Source: Brachycybe producta
Taxonomy: Eukaryota; Arthropoda; Diplopoda; Playtdesmida; Andrognathidae
Length of the DNA: 64,000 nt
NCBI GenBank assembly: GCA_036925085.1
Contig: JAUPFP010000030.1
Location: 558,001-622,000 of the forward strand
Direction: 5' to 3'
A program made the translations under genes and the position numbers. Shown piece by piece: positions 58,392 through 64,000 of the stretch (the stretch's first letter is position 1; each line of letters begins with the position of its first letter). The notes below the pieces were generated by a model. The model did no database searches and was not told the origin of the DNA. It saw only the letters and a list, made by a program, of their open reading frames with translations.

Positions 58392-60012
58392 ATTCTTACT
58401 AAATAAAAAGTTTTGATTCTCACAAACAGTTAAAAGAATCTTATTTATAAATGTTTTTTTTAACCCAACTTTATTGTATTTTTGTCATGAACCGAATTTG
58501 TTTATCGACATTTTTTTTTCTATGGATATAAATTGTATTGAAATTTGAATGAAGTACCTACCATTGTGTGAAGGAGTGTGGAAATCTATTAACGGGAGAC
58601 TTCTTTTATATTTAATTTGTTACATTCCAGATTTTTGAACCAAACATTTAATGAGTTTTTTTTAAAAAAAAAAACACCAAATGTGTGTGTTTTTTTTTCT
58701 CTTTATTTTTCGTAATAATTTATTTTAGAATATAATAAGATAGATAAAATTGCAAAAATTTTCAACTGTCTTGTCTCCATATACATGTATTTATATTAGG
58801 TAGTATAGGGCTATAAATAAGGCGCACATTCTTTTATTATTTTTCCCCCAAATCTGTTTTTTTTTCTGTTTCCGCATTCGTCAACAAGGTTTTCATCGAT
58901 TTTTTTGTGAAATTTTTCTTTCTCTTATTTTTATGGGGGGAAAAAATAGATGTGATAAAAATATGGGGGTTTAAAAAAGGGTGGAGGAGAGAATTAGTAA
59001 TGTGGAATGAATATTTTTGGTTGATGACAAAAGAGAGGAGGAGGAGGTAAACTAACTCTAGGTAGGTAGGTCTATATAGGTAGGTGTAGGGTGTTTGTCA
59101 AAATTCGATATAGGAAGAGATGAAAATATCGCAAACACATCTTTTAAAAGTTGTTCAAACGTCAATTATCGAAAATGAAACACCTTTTTTCAAAAAATTG
59201 TGTTTGCAATATTTACAATATTGATGTTACTACATAGATAGAAGTACTATCGTGGGTAGTTGACTATTCGATATAGGGAATGCAACCCCGGGATTAGAAA
59301 TATGTGCAATTGCAGCTCGTATTTTTTTAAAAAATGTTTTAAGTGATTGAAGCCACCCTTTCTAGTTTCTAATATACAGTATATTATACTATTTAGCATT
59401 TGAAAATATCAAATGGGAAGATTTTGTGTTATTTTGAATGTTAAAATTCATCTTCATTCGTTATGAATTTTAATTGCAAAAAAAAAAATGGAAACCCATG
59501 ACATTTTTGTTTTTTGTGTGATTTTTTGCAATGTTATAATTTGAAGTAGGTTTTTAATTTTCCTCAGAAATGGGTTTTTATGTCATCAAATGTGATCAAT
59601 ATGTGTGTCTGTATGCATATGAGCATAATTATAATTTTAATAAGTAACCAATAATGATGTTAATATTAAGAACATCTCATGATGAAAATTAAAATATTTT
59701 ATTTTTCCAAATGTGGCTGCAATTTTTTTCAGATATATTTTTTTGGTCGGTGCCTTCGAACAATCAATGCACATGTGCAGTAGAGATCGAGCAGCGATCT
59801 TGCATTTACGGTGCGAACTAGGCGTCGTAATTATTCACCTTAAATATAATAAGTAAAATTTTAAAACTAGGAAAAATGGACTGTCTAATACTCTTAATTG
59901 TATTTGTATTAAGTTAATACACCTTGTGTATTTTTATGTAGAATTTTTCAATATAATCCTAGTGGATATCCAGGTGGATAAAGATGGAACTAAGAATATA
60001 TTGATTAATTAA
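58392..60012. other. Non-coding; FB fragment; small GC-richer patch
   Basis: An FB right end (CACCCTTTCTAGTTTCTAAT) is near 59353. A GC-richer patch at about 59755-59830 contains the small stem AGATCG-AGCAG-CGATCT but no exon or RNA gene I can support. (GGTA)n is near 59060-59085. Confidence 0.3.
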
Positions 60013-60367
60013 GGGCTCGGATATTTATGCATTATTAATAGCAAATGTTTCTCAATTTGTGGCCCAAGTGCCAATTCCCCCAATTGACACTTGGGCCACA
60101 AATTGAGAAACAGTAATGATCATGATTAAAGCAACTATGCAACATGCAAAGCATTTATGCTTTTTTTAATAAAAATGGGCTGATTATAGGTTAGATTGTT
60201 TGATCACTATTAATTGTCAACTAGAAAGTTCTAGACTCTAACCAGTGAATAAATTATAATTGTTGCAAATAGCATAATTGCATAGATCTGATTGTTAATT
60301 CACAATTTGCCCTTCGGTCACAGATTGAGAAACATTTGCTTGATAATTGCATAAAAATCCTAGCCCT
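60013..60367. mobile_element. Family B hAT-like MITE with internal arm duplication
   Basis: The left arm GGGCTCGGATATTTATGCAT leads into an extra hairpin (60047-60111), made of the arm segment and its own complement. The element then continues with GGCTGATTATAGGTTAGA and ends AAAAATCCTAGCCCTA. The extra hairpin makes this copy slightly longer than its sisters. Confidence 0.7.
60047..60111. repeat. 30-bp-arm hairpin, 29/30 matched
   Basis: GTTTCTCAATTTGTGGCCCA (first bases of the left arm, 60047-60076) is followed by CCCCC and then the complementary arm (60082-60111), with one mismatch. It is a local inverted duplication of the family B subterminal region. Confidence 0.9.
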
Positions 60368-61118
60368 ATGCTAATTAATAATTATTAATTAAATCACTGA
60401 TTTCACTTTTGTTTTGTCTATTTCTATATATATTGAATAATAATAATGTATAACCTTTACTTTGACTTTAATGTCAGTCGTTTATAAATTGATCATCTTA
60501 ATCTATAAAAAGCATATTAAATATATTCTTTGTAAGGTATTAAGATTGGGTGCTTGGGGGGGGAAGTTGAGGGGGTAGAAGAAAAAAATGAAAGTTAGGA
60601 CCCATTAAAGAAAAGGGATTTTTTCATTTCTCCATTTTTTTTACCCCCCTTATCCCCTCAGAAGAGAGGGAAGACCAAAAAAAAATGAAGGAAAAAGTAT
60701 TCATATGGATTTTGTTTTTTGACAGTTTTGACTCCTTCTTTATTTAGTTGTTAAGCCCAGGTTAGAAAACTAGGGCTTGATAAACGATGTGGTTTACATT
60801 TGAAGATGAAAGTGTTATAGGGGTTAAAAGACGAAAAAAAAAGTGTAAGGAGGGTAGGAATAGAAAGTGAAAGGAATAAAAACTAGAATGGACCAAATAG
60901 TCTACTATGGTATTAGCCCCCTCAATAAAAAAACGGAGGGAACCCCCTCTACTTTTTTTCTTCTTCTTTTTCTTGTTATGAAACGTTGATTTTATAGCAT
61001 AGTGTAAAGTTGACAATTCGTATGTATAGCCTTTCTCTGATAAGGGCTATATTTCTCATGAATAGGTAGACACATATATAGTTAGTGGGTTTAACCAAAC
61101 ATCACCAACAATAATCAC
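60368..61118. other. Non-coding
   Basis: G-rich and A-rich stretches; the frame at 60762-61016 (minus) has no motif. No gene recognised. Confidence 0.3.
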
Positions 61119-61428
61119 TAGGAAACTCGGATTGTTATGCAATATCAAGTAAATGTTTCTCAATCCTTGGCCCAAGATTCAATTGCCAAGTAACAACAGG
61201 TACATCAAACAATTATGATTTTTTATTCTCCATGAAAAACACTGGTTAGAGGCTAGAACTCTAGGTGATACCTGATAGCAACCAGCTAACCTAACCAGAC
61301 ATTAAGCCTCAAATCAGCCTTTTTTTTTGGTTAGAAAAAGTATAATGACAGTTGCTGTTCACGATTGGCACTTGGGGCCACACATTGAGAAACATTTGCT
61401 TTGATATTGCATACAAATCCGAGCCCTA
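61119..61428. mobile_element. Family B hAT-like MITE with perfect 8-bp target duplication
   Basis: ATAATCAC lies directly outside both ends (61111-61118 and 61429-61436), an exact 8-bp direct repeat. The ends are TAGGAAACTCGGATTGTTAT and ACAAATCCGAGCCCTA. The 8-bp duplication plus a TAGGG-type end places family B with hAT-derived MITEs. The arms include TGTTTCTCAATCCTTGGCCC and the inner GGTTAGAGGCTAGAAC. This is the best-bounded member. Confidence 0.85.
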
Positions 61429-61436
61429 ATAATCAC

Positions 61437-62224
61437 CATTCCTACTACTACAACTATTACTTTTCCTGGGGTGGTTGATGGTGTGATGGTGTTTAATTTG
61501 CATATTGGTGGTGGTGGTGCTGGTGGTACCTACTGTATGTACACATATCTCAGTGAACTATTACTGTTTATTGCGACCTCTTCTGGAATGATATTTCTTA
61601 AGATATTGGTTCCGGATTTGAAACTCATACAATTATATATGTATAATATAATGTTATTATATAGGCAAGGAAAGGGGTGGGTCATTTGCATTTTGCTAAA
61701 ACGATCTTTTTGGGATCAACTTTTATGTTCACATTTTTCCTAACATGGTTGCCACACATAATGGGTTCCTTTTTTTTGCTTAAATTTATCTCTCTGCTCT
61801 TTATATGTATTTTACATTGAACAGAATGGGAAGAATCATAAAAATTGAATAGTGAGATGGGAATAAAAAAAAGGCTTTTGTATGTTTTTTGCATACAATT
61901 GGCAATTGGTTCCTCTATATTTGTTTGAATGTGACTGAAATCGTCTGTGATTTTTGTCCCTTTTTCTCAGTGTAATGTTTTGCCTTTTTAAATCTAGATA
62001 TAGACACCACCATCATAGAAGAGGAAGACCCTTCTAATAAGACGATATCTTTATTGAGACTCTCATGATGAGATTTGACGTGTATTTTAGGTGGCTGTAT
62101 AGATATATGTATTTTGCTTTTGTTCCTCCGAAGGGCGCCACTCTAGTAGCTAATGCTAAGCTTTATAGATGTTTTTGAAAAATTTCGATGGGAAAACGTC
62201 AAGCGAACGTTTTTTTTCTTTCAA
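61437..62224. other. Intron-like DNA upstream of the zinc-finger exon
   Basis: A (GGT)n-like stretch is near 61507-61528. The frame at 61471-61743 has no motif. No exon recognised. Confidence 0.3.
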
Positions 62225-62400
62225 TACTAGAATGGTAATGATAAAAGTTTTTTTATGTTTGCCAAAAAATAAACATTCAACATGAAAATACCTTTCTAAG
62301 TGATTTAAGCTACCCTTCTTTCTAGTTTCTAAAAACACTTTCAAGTCTGTTCCTGAAAGACAGAATAGTCCGATTTAAACCACCTTAAGTTACATCTTAA
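62225..62400. mobile_element. FB foldback family copy, shortened
   Basis: Contains a truncated left arm ATACTAGAATGGTAATGATA, then AAACATTCAACATGAAAATA, GTGATTTAAGCTACCCTTCT, TCTAGTTTCTAAAAACACTT and the tail GAAAGACAGAATAGTCCGAT. About 280 bp upstream of the zinc-finger exon. Confidence 0.6.
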
Positions 62401-62680
62401 AAAAAGTTGACGGCCATTGTTTGGAAAGTTGAGCAACTTTATTTGCAGAATTAACGTTGATTTGTGATATTTTATAAAACCAAAATTGTATGATTTCATA
62501 ATTTTCTTGACATTTTCTATTCATTTTTGTGTGTTTGTTTTTTATGTGAGATTCTTTCTGTTGTCTTTCTAGAGCAACAACAACGAAAAAAAAATTAAAA
62601 CCTTAATTAAAGAAAACTGAGGTTTTTAATTAATTTTTATTAATTATTCCAATGTATTTTTGTTTGTTTCAAATTTGTAG

Positions 62681-62903
62681 ATATTTATGCACAAATCTGC
62701 GATGCAGCATCATGCTCGCGAGGTACACAGAGGCGAACTGAAACCGCACCAGTGCCAGCAGTGCCTGAAATCGTTCTCGAGTAACCACCAGTTGGTTCAG
62801 CACATTCGAATCCACACGGGAGAAAAACCTTACAAGTGTTCGTACTGCGACCGCCGCTTCAAACAACTGTCCCATGTTCAGCAACATACTCGCTTACACA
62901 CAG
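62681..62903 (+). CDS. C2H2 zinc-finger exon of a transcription factor
   Basis: This internal exon has acceptor AAATTTGTAG (AG at 62679-62680) and donor ACACAG followed by GTACCC at 62904. It codes 74 full residues (phase 0 in, phase 1 out) and stops one base into the Gly of a TGE(K/R)P linker. Residues 2-16 look like the second half of a finger (F2, M8, H11, H16). Finger A is C25-C28-H41-H45; finger B is C53-C56-H69-H73, joined by the classic HTGEKPYKC linker. The helix of finger B reads QLSHVQQH, as in ZNF384/ZNF362, rotund and squeeze-like proteins, several of which bind oligo(A)/T-rich DNA. The product is expected to be a nuclear DNA-binding factor with further fingers in exons beyond this window. 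The exact orthologue is not fixed, so no symbol is given. Coding sequence is GC-richer than the flanks and intact. Confidence 0.93.
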
Positions 62904-62957
62904 GTACCCACCCACCCGTATACTGTATAATACGTAAATGTATATGTTGCCGCCAAT

Positions 62958-63668
62958 GAGCAAAATCAGGGATTCTGCAGATTCTCTAGGCAATATATGC
63001 AAAACCACCAATTTGCTAGCAGATTTGCAAAAATGGATGACGTTTTTATCCATGAAAATCAACCTGTTATAGGGGGCTCTTAATGTTTCTGGCAATGTAG
63101 CATATTATTTTAGCTGCACCCCACTACACATTGCAAATATTGTTGTTGGATTTATTGACATTGTATTTCACTTACTGTAATTGGACTTTTGTCCCTCTGT
63201 CACGTGCCTTCTTGGCTGCTTGCAGAGTCGTTTTTTTAAATTCAAATGTGCAGAATTTCTAAAACTAGTAATGTACATAATTGAAACACTAAATAATCTG
63301 CAAAACACCAACCTGTTTAGAGGTAATGTGAATATATAGTTGCTCATATTAAACAGGTAATATACCAAAACAACCAGGCAAAGCGAGGATAATATTACGA
63401 AAATTGAAAATAACATTTAGAAATTATGAACATTGTCTGGTAGTTTTGTAATATTACTTGTTTAACATGAACACAATTATGCACATTACCTGTAAATAGG
63501 TTGGCATTTTACAAATTACGTAAGTGTTTTGGCAGATTCCCTTTTTCTTCTAGGGATTCTGCACATTACCTAAAACATCATACATTTTGCTTATTTACTA
63601 TATATAGTATTGGTTTTGCACATTGACTAAGAAGTCTGCAGAATCCCTGATTTTTGCACATTGACTTT
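62958..63668. mobile_element. Large inverted-repeat element just downstream of the exon
   Basis: The left end GCAAAATCAGGGATTCTGCA, continuing GATTCTCTAGGCAAT, mirrors the right end TCTGCAGAATCCCTGATTTT and its inner neighbour. A second pair of about 75-bp arms lies inside: 63295-63370 (ACACCAACCTGTTTAGAGGT...) and the complement at about 63445-63525. TGCACATTACCT and its complement recur. It starts about 55 bp after the exon's donor. No coding frame. The class is unknown. Confidence 0.65.
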
Positions 63669-64000
63669 AACATATACCATTATTCTAAACACTTGACAAT
63701 TGCTCTTTTTTGTCTTCTTTCGTCGTCGTCGTCATTATCAGGTTTGGATCAATACTACTATTGACCAAACTTTTTTCTATATGAAGTTGTACATTTCAAT
63801 TGAGATGTGAATTTCGATTAAAAACAGTCATCTATGAAATTTTGGTAGCTTCTTCTATAAGGGGGGGGGGGGTTGTTGCATGTTATAACTTATAAGGAAG
63901 GAGAAGAAATACACATACTTTTCGTTATGTGAGATTCAATGTTATAGAAGAGAAAATTCTCCAAGAAAAATAGTTGTAGCATTTCTTTCTGGCATTAGTT
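63669..64000. other. Intron-like DNA to the window end
   Basis: A short (CGT)n near 63720-63735 and a G tract at about 63862-63873. The next zinc-finger exon is not reached before the window ends. Confidence 0.35.

Noticed and set aside
59755-59830. GC-richer patch with a small stem, possible tRNA or exon
   Set aside because: No A-box/B-box arrangement or cloverleaf could be drawn and no donor site follows.

Overview
The window looks like part of an AT-rich, repeat-dense animal genome. GC is roughly one third by eye. It contains long stretches without coding potential, many simple repeats, long G or C homopolymers and spliceosomal GT/AG signals. The best-supported gene piece is a C2H2 zinc-finger exon at 62681-62903 whose helices resemble the ZNF384/ZNF362, rotund/squeeze and related invertebrate group. 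This suggests an invertebrate metazoan; no finer placement is possible from the sequence. No bacterial or organellar gene organisation, CRISPR array, rRNA or convincing tRNA was seen.

Two exons on the + strand can be supported. One is a low-complexity Gly/Asn/Ser/His-rich exon at about 34796-35133. The other is the zinc-finger exon. They are about 27.5 kb apart, on the same strand, with compatible splice phases, so they may belong to one transcription-factor gene with very long introns. That link is inference. Most of the window would then be intron and upstream DNA. Promoter-like clusters lie at 32070-32194 (NRF1-like plus CRE) and 46470-46660 (CRE next to CCAAT-type motifs).

The rest is a dense, nested set of short non-autonomous DNA transposons and their relics. 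(A) A foldback family (FB) of about 340 bp has the arm motif GAAACTAG...CTAGTTTC and at least 20 copies or pieces. (B) A palindromic hAT-like MITE has ends TAGGGCTCGG...CCGAGCCCTA; one copy is flanked by a perfect 8-bp direct repeat. (C) A family has ends GGGCCTCATTACAG...CTGTAATGAGGC and clusters at 16.8-25.5 kb. (D) There are Tc1/mariner-like elements with TA flanks, hAT relics with CAGTG ends, and several one-off long palindromes. Nesting gives relative ages: B sits inside A, C inside B, and a TTAA-flanked element and a small 8-bp-TSD element both sit inside A.

Left to right: 0-13 kb is mostly unassigned AT-rich DNA with scattered FB relics and one hAT-like element. 13.5-31 kb is a dense MITE region. 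32-36 kb holds the promoter-like patch, the first exon and a tandem repeat. 36-40 kb is mostly unassigned. 40.7-41.6 kb is a hAT relic containing a decayed reverse-transcriptase tail. 43-52 kb holds mixed elements and long palindromes. 54-62 kb is again MITE-rich. 62.7-63.7 kb holds the zinc-finger exon and a large inverted repeat just downstream. No new multi-gene system was found; the notable material is repeat architecture and possible regulatory sites.
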